Assembly: GCF_000236905.1 (NCBI RefSeq)
Contig: NC_016534.1
Coordinates: 248,001-312,000 of the forward strand
Origin: Tetrapisispora phaffii CBS 4417
Lineage: Eukaryota; Ascomycota; Saccharomycetes; Saccharomycetales; Saccharomycetaceae
DNA: 64,000 nt
Direction of reading: 5' to 3'
A program made the translations under genes and the position numbers. The notes under the pieces are model-generated. The model made no database searches, had not been told where the DNA came from, and saw only the letters and a program-made list of their open reading frames with translations. Below are positions 9,713 to 17,992 of this stretch, piece by piece; the first letter of the stretch is position 1, and every line of letters begins with the position of its first letter.

Positions 9713-9901
9713 TTATATCAGAACTGCTTGTGAAGAAACAAGAGTGGAGTCAACAACAAATTCAACGGTGTTGACGTTGACTGGGTGGTTTAGGTCTTCG
9801 TTAGTGCTCATAATAAGTTGTGGAGAAGCAAGATTATGTTGGTTAGAACTAATGTCTAAGTTAGTGTCATTAGTCACTTTAGTTGTTTTCGAGTAGTCCA
9901 T
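9713..9901 (-). CDS. Possible small protein, unrecognised
   Basis: A 62-codon ATG frame (starting MDYSKTTKVTNDTNLD and ending SSQAVLI) in a 1.1-kb stretch that otherwise lacks genes. I do not recognise it. It is Asn/Ser/Thr/Val-rich with no transmembrane segment, signal peptide or prenylation box. Upstream on the same strand are TATA-like stretches and a perfect TACTAAC branch-point heptamer at about 9936-9942. Farther upstream, a GTATGT donor at 10203-10198 sits inside a second ATG frame at 10041-10304. Joining the two frames through this donor could keep the reading frame. It may be a short spliced gene, a short unspliced gene, or chance. Confidence 0.3.
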   Translation of the reverse strand: MDYSKTTKVTNDTNLDISSNQHNLASPQLIMSTNEDLNHPVNVNTVEFVVDSTLVSSQAVLI

Positions 9902-10744
9902 CTTCGTAATAGTTAAATAATCGATTGGTCTTTTGTTAGTATATTTAAACAGTTCTATATAGAGTTAATGTCCTCTCTCTATATAAATTATCTCATGCTT
10001 GAGAGAACACATTACGTATTCAGTCATTCTCCTAAGATCTTTAGTGCTGTATTGTACATCTGTGTTTATCACGTAGCCATTTACATTGTAGTGAAAAGTT
10101 TTCACCTACCATTTGGAAGACTGTTCTAGACCTTCTTTCCATTAGTAAGTGATCAATTGGTTGTGAACTCAAAGTGTCATAAACACTTAGTTCTGTCACA
10201 TACACTACAATAATTCTGATAATGAATGCCAGGAATTGCAAGTAGTTCAGATTTTCAAGTCTTTTACAATAGCACCTTGTGCATATATTATAAATGCTAG
10301 ACATAGAGACAGAAAAACCTTCTTAACTTAATAATAATAGATATTGGTTTCTAGCAAAACACCACAAAGGCTTCTATATTGAGATGTAGATCCAAGAAAG
10401 TGCCAATGGGATCAAACAGTTTTTAGCAGCATTAGCCGTAATATACTGTCGGATTAAGAAGGACACAACAATTATGAAAATTGATTCGATTCAAGGAGGA
10501 AGTGGAAAAGTTTATTATGAGAACTGAAACTCATAATTCTGGACTATTAATCATTAATATGATACTCCAGTAATATTTATTTATAATAAACTTTCCAGAA
10601 TGGCGTATTAATTTTATAATTAAGAAAAGAAAAAGTCTACTGTCAAGTTAAGAATATAAATTTCCTTTAATACTCATTAGAATTTAACATATTTTACTTA
10701 ATAAAATATTATCTTAAACTTAAATATCTTAGAATTTTCATTAT
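9902..10744. other. Intergenic region with no clear gene
   Basis: About 840 bases upstream of the small frame at 9713-9901 and downstream of the CLD1-like gene's stop. It holds the minus-strand ATG frame 10041-10304 (87 codons, hydrophobic in the middle, unrecognised), possible TATA elements near 9955-9985, and otherwise AT-rich sequence. Nothing else is supported. Confidence 0.4.
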
Positions 10745-12061
10745 TTATTTCATGCATTCCATCTCCTTCAAGATCAAGTCATTGAAAAATTGATGGTTAT
10801 CGAAATATAGATGATGACCAGCTCTCGGAACAATGTAAACCTCGCTTCGTTTTTTCAATTGTTTCGTCAAGATTTCACTTACTCTAATCCCTCCGTTTTT
10901 ATCCATCCAGTCATTGTCACCATATGCCCAAATCCACTCAGTCGAGCTTTTAGAGATTCCTTTGTCATTATTCATAAACAAGGTCTTTTCCAAAGGATAC
11001 CGAGGGCCTCCACCACATTTTAATGCAAAATTCAATAAATATTCTCCCGAGCCTCTTTGATTGAAAATCGAATATGTATATTTATGCAAGGCTTCAAACT
11101 GCTTCAAATTATTTTGTGAAAGTAATGATGAGAATCTCCTATAGGTCCATCCACTTGTTAGTTTAGAACCAATATAGGAACTGCTCCTTACTAAAGTGAA
11201 TGGTGAAATATTCCTTTCCCAAAGTTTTTCAAACCACCAAGCCGGTGTCTTCTTTTTAAGATTCATGGAGTCGCCAATACCTGCTGGCGAACACATTAAT
11301 ATTTTTTGTAAATCATTAGGGTGCTTATCAACATATAATGCCATTAGATATGCACCCAAAGAATGGGCAATAAGAAAGTTATTCTGTGAATGTTGCAGAA
11401 GGTTTCTCTGATGCATCCAGTTTCTGATTCTAGAATGAAACCATTCGTTCACTTGGTCATGCCTATGCTTTCCAACCTGGAACGGAAATTTTGCTCTTGT
11501 GGAGAACCCATAGCCCGGCAAATCAATTGCATGTACACACCATTCATCGTTTAACAATTTGATATTCTCCAGATTCTTCAGAAAAAAACCCAGTCCCGCA
11601 CCGTAGCCATGAACAAATATTAAATGTTTTAATTTCTCACTTGGGACTGAAATATTCGAAGGATATACTACAAATTCGTTGATAGAAGACCCTTCATCAT
11701 CAACGATGGTGTTAGTGATCTTTGAATAAATTCCATTGCTTGGATCAGGAAAATAAGGTAAAGTTTCCAACAGGCGTACCTGGAAATTTTCAACATCACT
11801 GTGAAACTGCTTATAATCTTGAAAAGATTTCATGAAGCTTCTTGGAAACAACCTTGGAAATTGTTTAATCAGCTCAAATAATGATAATGCCGTTGGTGCA
11901 GTAGATGCCGTTGGTGCAGCTGCAGCATTTGGGATAGAAGGTGATGTTAATCTAGAGGGTTTTTCAATCAAATTCAAATTTGAACCAGAAAAATCAATAA
12001 CCTTTTCTCGAAGCTTAATTGTTCTCAAATTATCTAGAAGTTCCTTTAAGTATCTGTGCAT
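10745..12061 (-). CDS. CLD1: Alpha/beta hydrolase, cardiolipin-specific phospholipase CLD1-like
   Basis: A 438-residue alpha/beta hydrolase starting at the first ATG (12059-12061); the frame is open slightly upstream but has no earlier ATG. The oxyanion-hole motif HGYGAGLGFFLKNLE, the nucleophile elbow IAHSLGAYLMALY (Ser in A-H-S-L-G), a late acidic region WIWAYGDNDWMD and the terminal HHLYFDN with an HX4D pattern are intact. This set matches yeast Cld1, the mitochondrial inner-membrane phospholipase that deacylates cardiolipin before remodelling by Taz1. The related Ict1/Ecm18 hydrolases (CGI-58/ABHD4-5 family) are the alternatives. The extended similarity in the WWFEKLWERNISPFTLVR block and the GSGEYLL block favours Cld1. 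The N-terminus has basic residues (RYLKELLDNLRTIKLREK) that could serve mitochondrial targeting. Confidence 0.8.
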   Translation of the reverse strand: MHRYLKELLDNLRTIKLREKVIDFSGSNLNLIEKPSRLTSPSIPNAAAAPTASTAPTALSLFELIKQFPRLFPRSFMKSFQDYKQFHSDVENFQVRLLETLPYFPDPSNGIYSKITNTIVDDEGSSINEFVVYPSNISVPSEKLKHLIFVHGYGAGLGFFLKNLENIKLLNDEWCVHAIDLPGYGFSTRAKFPFQVGKHRHDQVNEWFHSRIRNWMHQRNLLQHSQNNFLIAHSLGAYLMALYVDKHPNDLQKILMCSPAGIGDSMNLKKKTPAWWFEKLWERNISPFTLVRSSSYIGSKLTSGWTYRRFSSLLSQNNLKQFEALHKYTYSIFNQRGSGEYLLNFALKCGGGPRYPLEKTLFMNNDKGISKSSTEWIWAYGDNDWMDKNGGIRVSEILTKQLKKRSEVYIVPRAGHHLYFDNHQFFNDLILKEMECMK

Positions 12062-12524
12062 TAATATTCGAATATTATCCAACTCGATCTAATAGAAAAT
12101 ACATCTAAAAAATGTAGCAAAAAAATTTCGCTAAAATGAGGACTTGAGATACAATCCCACCCACTAATTAAAATTTTGTTAATAAGTTTCTCTTTATCTT
12201 AATAGTAATTCTTATTTTATCGAATCCTAGTGTTAACAACAACATGTTTCCTATATGAATATCTTCAAATGCAAGTCTTTTAAATATGTCGTTTTTGAAC
12301 AATCCAGCAAAACTATCGCCCCATGTTTTAATAAGTTACACGCTATAGGCTAAAGATGAGATCAAACGGTTACTTGTTTATATTTAAATGGCTTATTTAC
12401 TTGTTTTGTAATAATTATATGAACCTTATGTATCACTATATGGGTTGATCTATTTACATCGTGATCAGGGTTGTTTAATTATGTACATGGTATGTATTAA
12501 GTAATAACTTTCCGTTCTATTATT
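12062..12524. other. Intergenic region, CLD1 promoter side and AIM22 3' side
   Basis: About 460 AT-rich bases between two minus-strand genes. It must contain the CLD1-like promoter and the AIM22 polyadenylation region. I saw no distinctive site. Confidence 0.5.
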
Positions 12525-13832
12525 TTAGACATCGGTTTGTAGAAGTGCCTTCGAAAGTCGAGAAAACTCTTGAAATGGCATTCCTATGAATATTGGGATT
12601 GTTGACTTGATTATTATTCCCTTCTCAACCGTTAATGTCAGTTGTGTATCAATAGTGTTTATTTGAACTTCAAACGGTGGGCCAGTTGTAGCTTTCCATT
12701 CATAACTCATTAACTTATTCATCACTTTTCTAATTTCAATATTCATAGTATCACTTTCGTCACAATACAAAACTGGTATATTACTATCTTGAAAATGGGT
12801 TTTATAGCCATCAATACATATATCTATGAATTGCTTTGTTGATGTCAAAGGTAAATTCGTTATTTCTGACCTTACACTGTTAATACTATTACAATTCCAT
12901 TTCACATTAGGGAGCTCGTCTGGTTTTAGGAGTCCCTTGAATTTATCTATTCTTGAGTTGATTAGCATCGTACCATGGTGGTATGATTTACCTCTCCCAA
13001 TTTTAAATGCACTCCCACTGACTTTGTAACCATCTAAAGTAATATCACCTCTCTCATTCAAATTAATATTTAATTTTGGATTTTGTTCACGTAACCACTT
13101 TACTATATTTTCATTAAAGAACTCTCTTCTAAAATCCTCTCTAGACGTCAGGAACGAATAATTTACATTTCCTAAATCATGTATTACTGCTCCACCACCT
13201 GAAAATCTTCTAAGTACCTGATATCCATTGTCATAAAGATTTTTCATAAATAACTCTTTCCAAATTGTTTGATTTTTGCCAATCACTGCACATTTATCAT
13301 TAATGTAGAACATTAGCCTTTCACTATTGACAAAACTATTTCTATTATCCGATTTGGTAATGCTAGAAGCTTTTCCTGAGTTATTATATATGTAATCTTC
13401 TAATGCTAAATTAAAGTATGGGTTATTTGACAAACTTATCATAATAAAACGTCCACTGTTCTCAACTAATGTTTTCAAATCATCACCACTGATTTTTGGT
13501 ACATTTTGAGATCCACATCTGGTATCATATGGAGAACAAAGTTCATTCAATTCGTCGTTCAACTCATTTATATCATCTACTAAACTATTTTCTGTCTTAA
13601 CTTTATGCACATCTTTGTTATTCGAATTAGATTTTGAAAACATGCTGGTATACATGGAATTTAACTCGTTAAACTCATCGTTCAAATCAGCGGTTGCATC
13701 AATATCAAATGGAGTTATTTTACATAGCACTTTACTGCTATGCAGCCATCTCAATTTAATATTTCTTGGTGGGATAGATATTAATTGTGAACTGACAGTT
13801 CTTCTTATAATTTGACTTAGTATGCTACACAT
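12525..13832 (-). CDS. AIM22: Mitochondrial lipoate-protein ligase AIM22
   Basis: A 435-residue LplA-type ligase required for lipoylation of mitochondrial dehydrogenase E2 subunits and glycine-cleavage H protein. The basic, Ser-rich N-terminus (MCSILSQIIRRTVSS onward) suits a matrix-targeting presequence. After a low-complexity region the catalytic domain starts near SLSNNPYFNLALEDYIY. It contains the lipoate-pocket signature RRFSGGGAVIHDLGNVNYSF and the block VSGSAFKIGRGKSYHHGTML with the expected Lys/His residues. The C-terminal accessory part is retained. Its neighbour RTT101 is also next to AIM22 on S. cerevisiae chromosome X, with POP4 from chromosome II placed between them here. Confidence 0.95.
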   Translation of the reverse strand: MCSILSQIIRRTVSSQLISIPPRNIKLRWLHSSKVLCKITPFDIDATADLNDEFNELNSMYTSMFSKSNSNNKDVHKVKTENSLVDDINELNDELNELCSPYDTRCGSQNVPKISGDDLKTLVENSGRFIMISLSNNPYFNLALEDYIYNNSGKASSITKSDNRNSFVNSERLMFYINDKCAVIGKNQTIWKELFMKNLYDNGYQVLRRFSGGGAVIHDLGNVNYSFLTSREDFRREFFNENIVKWLREQNPKLNINLNERGDITLDGYKVSGSAFKIGRGKSYHHGTMLINSRIDKFKGLLKPDELPNVKWNCNSINSVRSEITNLPLTSTKQFIDICIDGYKTHFQDSNIPVLYCDESDTMNIEIRKVMNKLMSYEWKATTGPPFEVQINTIDTQLTLTVEKGIIIKSTIPIFIGMPFQEFSRLSKALLQTDV

Positions 13833-13982
13833 TATAATGCCAACTTACCAATATCATTAGAATATTTTAGCAGAATAAGGAATATAACCAGTTTGGTGCT
13901 TACAGATAGATATTGAACTTGTAATCGTTATTTCCTTAAATCTTTCTTCCTTCGAAATATATGGTCAGATCTTGTTTTAATG

Positions 13983-14000
13983 CTCATCGCATTTTTCAAT
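13983..14000 (+). promoter_or_regulatory. PAC plus RRPE-like element upstream of POP4
   Basis: CTCATCGC (PAC) at 13983-13990 is followed directly by ATTTTTCAAT, an RRPE-like sequence, about 200 bases upstream of the POP4 ATG. This adjacent pairing is the classic promoter signature of yeast rRNA-processing genes bound by Dot6/Tod6 and Stb3. It fits POP4, which encodes a subunit of RNase MRP. Confidence 0.7.
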
Positions 14001-14192
14001 TTATATACAAAAAGTAGTTTGATTAAAAACAATATGATTTAATGTTCATTAGATAGCTTTCTTCAAGAAAGAAATAATGTAGTTAAGAAAGGGATGCTAC
14101 ATCAATACTTAATGGTGTCAAGTTGAAGAAGCTAACACATTTTATTTCAAGTTTTAAATTTAATTTGAAGAGCTGACAAATTGCAGTGCAAC

Positions 14193-15053
14193 ATGGATAG
14201 GGCACAAACTTTTGTAAAGGAATGTTTACTTTCGAGAAACTTTGATAATCCAAATAAACCTATCGAAGAGGGTAGATTGCAAGAAACATTATTACTTCTT
14301 CCAACAGATGGTGGTATAACATCCAATTTGAAAAAGAATAAGAGTAAACAAAAATTAACCATTGAGAATATACATACACATGCGAGCAAAGACCATGGTG
14401 AATATAAGCAAGATAATTATAGAACAATTAAGAAAAATGCCAGAGTCGAGTTACATGATTATATCAAGAGATGTAGAAAAGCTGTAGTTAATGCCAAAAG
14501 AAGTATTAGTGCATATGAACATGATAATAAGAAACGTTTAGAGGGCAAAGAAATGGTCAAAGAATATTTGCAAAATAATGAAGCACACATATGGGAAGCA
14601 CTTCCTAAATATGACACTTTTTTACCGATGTACGAAGAGCTATGGTTAAGTTATATCAAAGATCTATTGAATATTAACTTTGATATGGAAACTTCTGAAA
14701 AGGTTAACGTAAATGGTTCATCTGCGTTATTAAAACTTTCAATGGCCGATTACAATGGTGCTTCACTAAAAGTAATACGGAGTAGGAATGCAAATATGAT
14801 TGGGATTGAAGGAATTATAGTCTGGGATGGACAACAATCATTCATAATGATATGTAAAGGTACCGAAGTCGACGAGCTGAAGATCATCCCAAAGAAGGGG
14901 ACTGCTTTTGCGTTTGAGATTCCACTGACCAAAGACACAGCATTACAATATACCATCATAGGGGATAGATTAAACTACAGAAGTTATGATCGTGCTGGCA
15001 GAAAATTTAAAAGTCGTAGATGTGATGATCTACTCTATTTAATTAACAAATAG
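14193..15053 (+). CDS. POP4: RNase P/RNase MRP subunit POP4 (Rpp29)
   Basis: A 286-residue protein starting at ATG 14193 (MDRAQTFVKECLLSRNF). Early residues include LLLLPTDGG. The C-terminal ~120 residues form the Sm-like Rpp29/p29 fold: the segments LLKLSMADYNGASLKV, GIEGIIVWDGQQSFIMI, IPKKGTAFAFEIPL and the closing YRSYDRAGRKFKSRRCDDL are all present. Pop4 is a core protein of nuclear RNase P (tRNA 5' processing) and RNase MRP (rRNA ITS1 cleavage). Length matches the S. cerevisiae protein (about 279). The upstream PAC/RRPE pair suggests co-regulation with ribosome biogenesis. Confidence 0.97.
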   Translation: MDRAQTFVKECLLSRNFDNPNKPIEEGRLQETLLLLPTDGGITSNLKKNKSKQKLTIENIHTHASKDHGEYKQDNYRTIKKNARVELHDYIKRCRKAVVNAKRSISAYEHDNKKRLEGKEMVKEYLQNNEAHIWEALPKYDTFLPMYEELWLSYIKDLLNINFDMETSEKVNVNGSSALLKLSMADYNGASLKVIRSRNANMIGIEGIIVWDGQQSFIMICKGTEVDELKIIPKKGTAFAFEIPLTKDTALQYTIIGDRLNYRSYDRAGRKFKSRRCDDLLYLINK

Positions 15054-15504
15054 TGATCTAAGTCTGTTTCTCAATGAACTTTGTGTTATTTTAAAGTAAT
15101 AACATTATTTATTATATATCGGAAACCCAAGCATAACTAATATTATGTAAAACATACTGATATGCATTCATCAACATATATCGGCTATACATTGACTTAT
15201 ACACATTAGAATAAAATATCATCTCTTTACCATTTCATCTTATAACCTGTCATCACACTAATTAAGATTTTTCAGTATTCAACTCATCGCGAATGCTTAA
15301 AGTAATCTGATAAAATCGATATTGAAAGTAATAAAGGTAATATAAAGGTAAAATAAAAATAATTATCTATTTAATAATGGTTGAATCAGAAGCTTGTTTC
15401 CTCACTTAAAAATAATCTGGTTGCGATCATAATTCTGCTTCTTTTGGGATACCAAGCTTTTAAGTGGACTGATATTCCCATTTTAGGGTGATAATCTATA
15501 AACA
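15054..15504 (+). promoter_or_regulatory. POP4-RTT101 intergenic region with PAC element
   Basis: About 450 bases between tandem plus-strand genes. A PAC element CTCATCGC lies at 15283-15290 with a GATTTTTCA (RRPE-like) about ten bases before it, some 215 bases upstream of the RTT101 ATG. The rest is AT-rich 3' flank of POP4. No further gene is visible. Confidence 0.5.
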
Positions 15505-17889
15505 ATGCAATCAGAGGATATATTAGTTGATCTAGAACAAATTGACACTTCTGGTTCATCAAATGCTTCCAATTTAACTCCACTATATGGTAAAAACCAT
15601 ATTTATGAAAATGAATTGACTAAATTGAAAAATATCTTGAGGAGCAGTGAACACACTATGTCACCAAATACAATCAGCTCATTGTTATATCGATTATGCT
15701 CTTTCAAATTATATGAACCTTTAGTTATTCAAATAGAGAAAGAGAAAGAGAACGAAGGTGAAGATTTATCAGAATCAAAGAGGTTGAAAAAACTTCGATT
15801 GGTTAAACAACATTCTGTTATCCAGACCGTTTGGACCACTGTTGTGAATGAACTCAAACACTATTCTAGTACTATAACATCATCTTTAGATAATATGCGT
15901 AATACAATTGATGATGAAAACTTGGATTCTGTATATCATAATATCATTCAAATTTTTAAAATGCTTATGGATTATTACGAAAATGTTAAGGACATCATCA
16001 AGTTTTTTCATTTCAATTATCCTACGGTAATACAAGATGAGTTTCCTTTACAACTCGATGAATTGGAATATTACCAAAATATTGCATTGGCTCCATTATT
16101 TCTAGAACATGGAGATAAAGTTAGAACAGGGTTTACAAAATGGTTTCTGTCAGCAAATTCAGCTGCTAACTTCCAGTATTCAAAATTACAACTAGAATTT
16201 ATGAAATATCTTTACCGCAGTAATCCAATATTACAAGGTGAACCTTTTACTGAATGCCTTAATACATGCATATTGTCATTTGCTAATGAAATAATTAATG
16301 ATATACAAAATAATCAAGATGACTCAACCAATGGTCTAAATATAATAATAACAGGACTTAAAAAGCTAGTGCTGATATGTTGGCCACTTGGGAAAGATAT
16401 TATCCCAATAGTGACTGAGTTTTATATTGAAAATACTTTATTAAAAGAATACACAGCTGCAAGCATTATCAGAAGATGTGTAGAAAACTGTGATATCAAA
16501 GATTCTGGAGATCAAATAATTTATAAGACTATTTTGGAATGCTTTCTTGACAGAGATTTAGAAGATTTGTTAAAAGATGAAATAAGTTATGCGTTTGAAG
16601 ATAGTTTGAAATATATTTTTGAATCAGTTAAAAACTACTCGTCAATTAAGTATTTCATAATGGCAGTTAAATATATTAATTTCATTAGTAATTCAACTAT
16701 AGAAACCGAAAAGGTAAAATTTAGTAGCTTTTCGAGAATAATCAGAGAAAGTATATTCAACTTCTTAGGTGGTGACATAAAAGTTGTTGAAAAATATCAA
16801 AAATTAATCTCTTTGAGGATGAAAGGTTTAAGCACTACACATTTTCAATTAGCTTCAGAAGATATGGATACATTATTATGTAAAATACCATATTTTTTGC
16901 AATTTGATAAATCATTTTTATTGGATCACTCAAATTACTTATTTAGAAGAATTGTTATGAGTGGTCCACGAACACTAAATGATCTATCACAGAATTCTTT
17001 TGAGCACAATTTATTGAAAACCTACGATGAAATTTATCAACATAATGATGATGCCACTGGATTCTTGAACTTTTCATTGGATATGAGAGGAGCATGTTCG
17101 ATGGCGAACGAATATATGAATTTGCATGGTGAAGAAATTGATTTGGCATTGGTACCAATGGTTTTCGCTAAAAAATCAGTACCTAAAATCTTTCAGAATA
17201 CCAATATTGATCAGGATATAATAATACCTGACCGTTTTAAAGAGAGCTGGAATACTTTTTCGTCATTCTACAAAGCAAAAGATAAAAATGAATACAAAAC
17301 TTTACACCAAATGTATTCTTTACATCATTGTGAGGTGGAAACATTTTACAAACTACCAAATGGTGAGAATTTAACATTTCAGTTGACATTATATCAAACT
17401 TTAATTCTCGAAAAATTCAATGAGCTTGATGAATTGACTGTAAATCATATCCGAATTACTTTAAATATGACAGTTGACACAGTTTTAATAATATTGCAGT
17501 CTTTTTTAAACATTCACCTAATAAAAGCATCTGATAAAGACACATATATTCTTAATAATAATTATTCTCCTGATTTAAAGAAGGTCAAAAACAGTAGATT
17601 ACGCATTCAATTACCTAAAACAACTTCATCAATTAATCAAAAGGATACACATAAGTTGAAGACTTTAAAAAATAGAGAAGGAAATCTTTCATTATGGAAA
17701 CTTGAGTTGATAAAAGCTGCAATAGTAAGAACTGTAAAAACTCATCCTGACAGGCTTCAATTTGATGAGTTAATTGATATTGTTAACAAACAAGTACATG
17801 ACTATAGTGTTGGTGAATTTAAAGATGCTTTATATAAAACAGTACTAGATGGAGCTATCAGACAAGAAGAGCATTATTATATTTATTAA
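15505..17889 (+). CDS. RTT101: Cullin RTT101 (Cul8), E3 ligase scaffold
   Basis: A 794-residue divergent cullin. Most of the length is the helical cullin repeat region. The C-terminal cullin homology includes FQLTLYQTLILEKFN. The final winged-helix carries the neddylation-type motif AAIVRTVK, with the expected modified Lys at residue 745, and ends in the aromatic tail QEEHYYIY typical of cullins. Rtt101 with Mms1 and Mms22 ubiquitylates chromatin and replisome substrates to support fork progression through damaged DNA, and acts on newly assembled histone H3. Sequence divergence and position beside AIM22 (its S. cerevisiae neighbour) favour RTT101 over CDC53 or CUL3. An ancestral copy of this region is shared with POP4/RGD1. 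Confidence 0.88.
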   Translation: MQSEDILVDLEQIDTSGSSNASNLTPLYGKNHIYENELTKLKNILRSSEHTMSPNTISSLLYRLCSFKLYEPLVIQIEKEKENEGEDLSESKRLKKLRLVKQHSVIQTVWTTVVNELKHYSSTITSSLDNMRNTIDDENLDSVYHNIIQIFKMLMDYYENVKDIIKFFHFNYPTVIQDEFPLQLDELEYYQNIALAPLFLEHGDKVRTGFTKWFLSANSAANFQYSKLQLEFMKYLYRSNPILQGEPFTECLNTCILSFANEIINDIQNNQDDSTNGLNIIITGLKKLVLICWPLGKDIIPIVTEFYIENTLLKEYTAASIIRRCVENCDIKDSGDQIIYKTILECFLDRDLEDLLKDEISYAFEDSLKYIFESVKNYSSIKYFIMAVKYINFISNSTIETEKVKFSSFSRIIRESIFNFLGGDIKVVEKYQKLISLRMKGLSTTHFQLASEDMDTLLCKIPYFLQFDKSFLLDHSNYLFRRIVMSGPRTLNDLSQNSFEHNLLKTYDEIYQHNDDATGFLNFSLDMRGACSMANEYMNLHGEEIDLALVPMVFAKKSVPKIFQNTNIDQDIIIPDRFKESWNTFSSFYKAKDKNEYKTLHQMYSLHHCEVETFYKLPNGENLTFQLTLYQTLILEKFNELDELTVNHIRITLNMTVDTVLIILQSFLNIHLIKASDKDTYILNNNYSPDLKKVKNSRLRIQLPKTTSSINQKDTHKLKTLKNREGNLSLWKLELIKAAIVRTVKTHPDRLQFDELIDIVNKQVHDYSVGEFKDALYKTVLDGAIRQEEHYYIY

Positions 17890-17992
17890 TAAAAATAATT
17901 TATTACTTTAATAACTGAAGAACGATAAATAAATGAGGTGGTCTCAAGCCCAAATTATATACTCTGATAAATGGTTATAAATTTATATTGTT

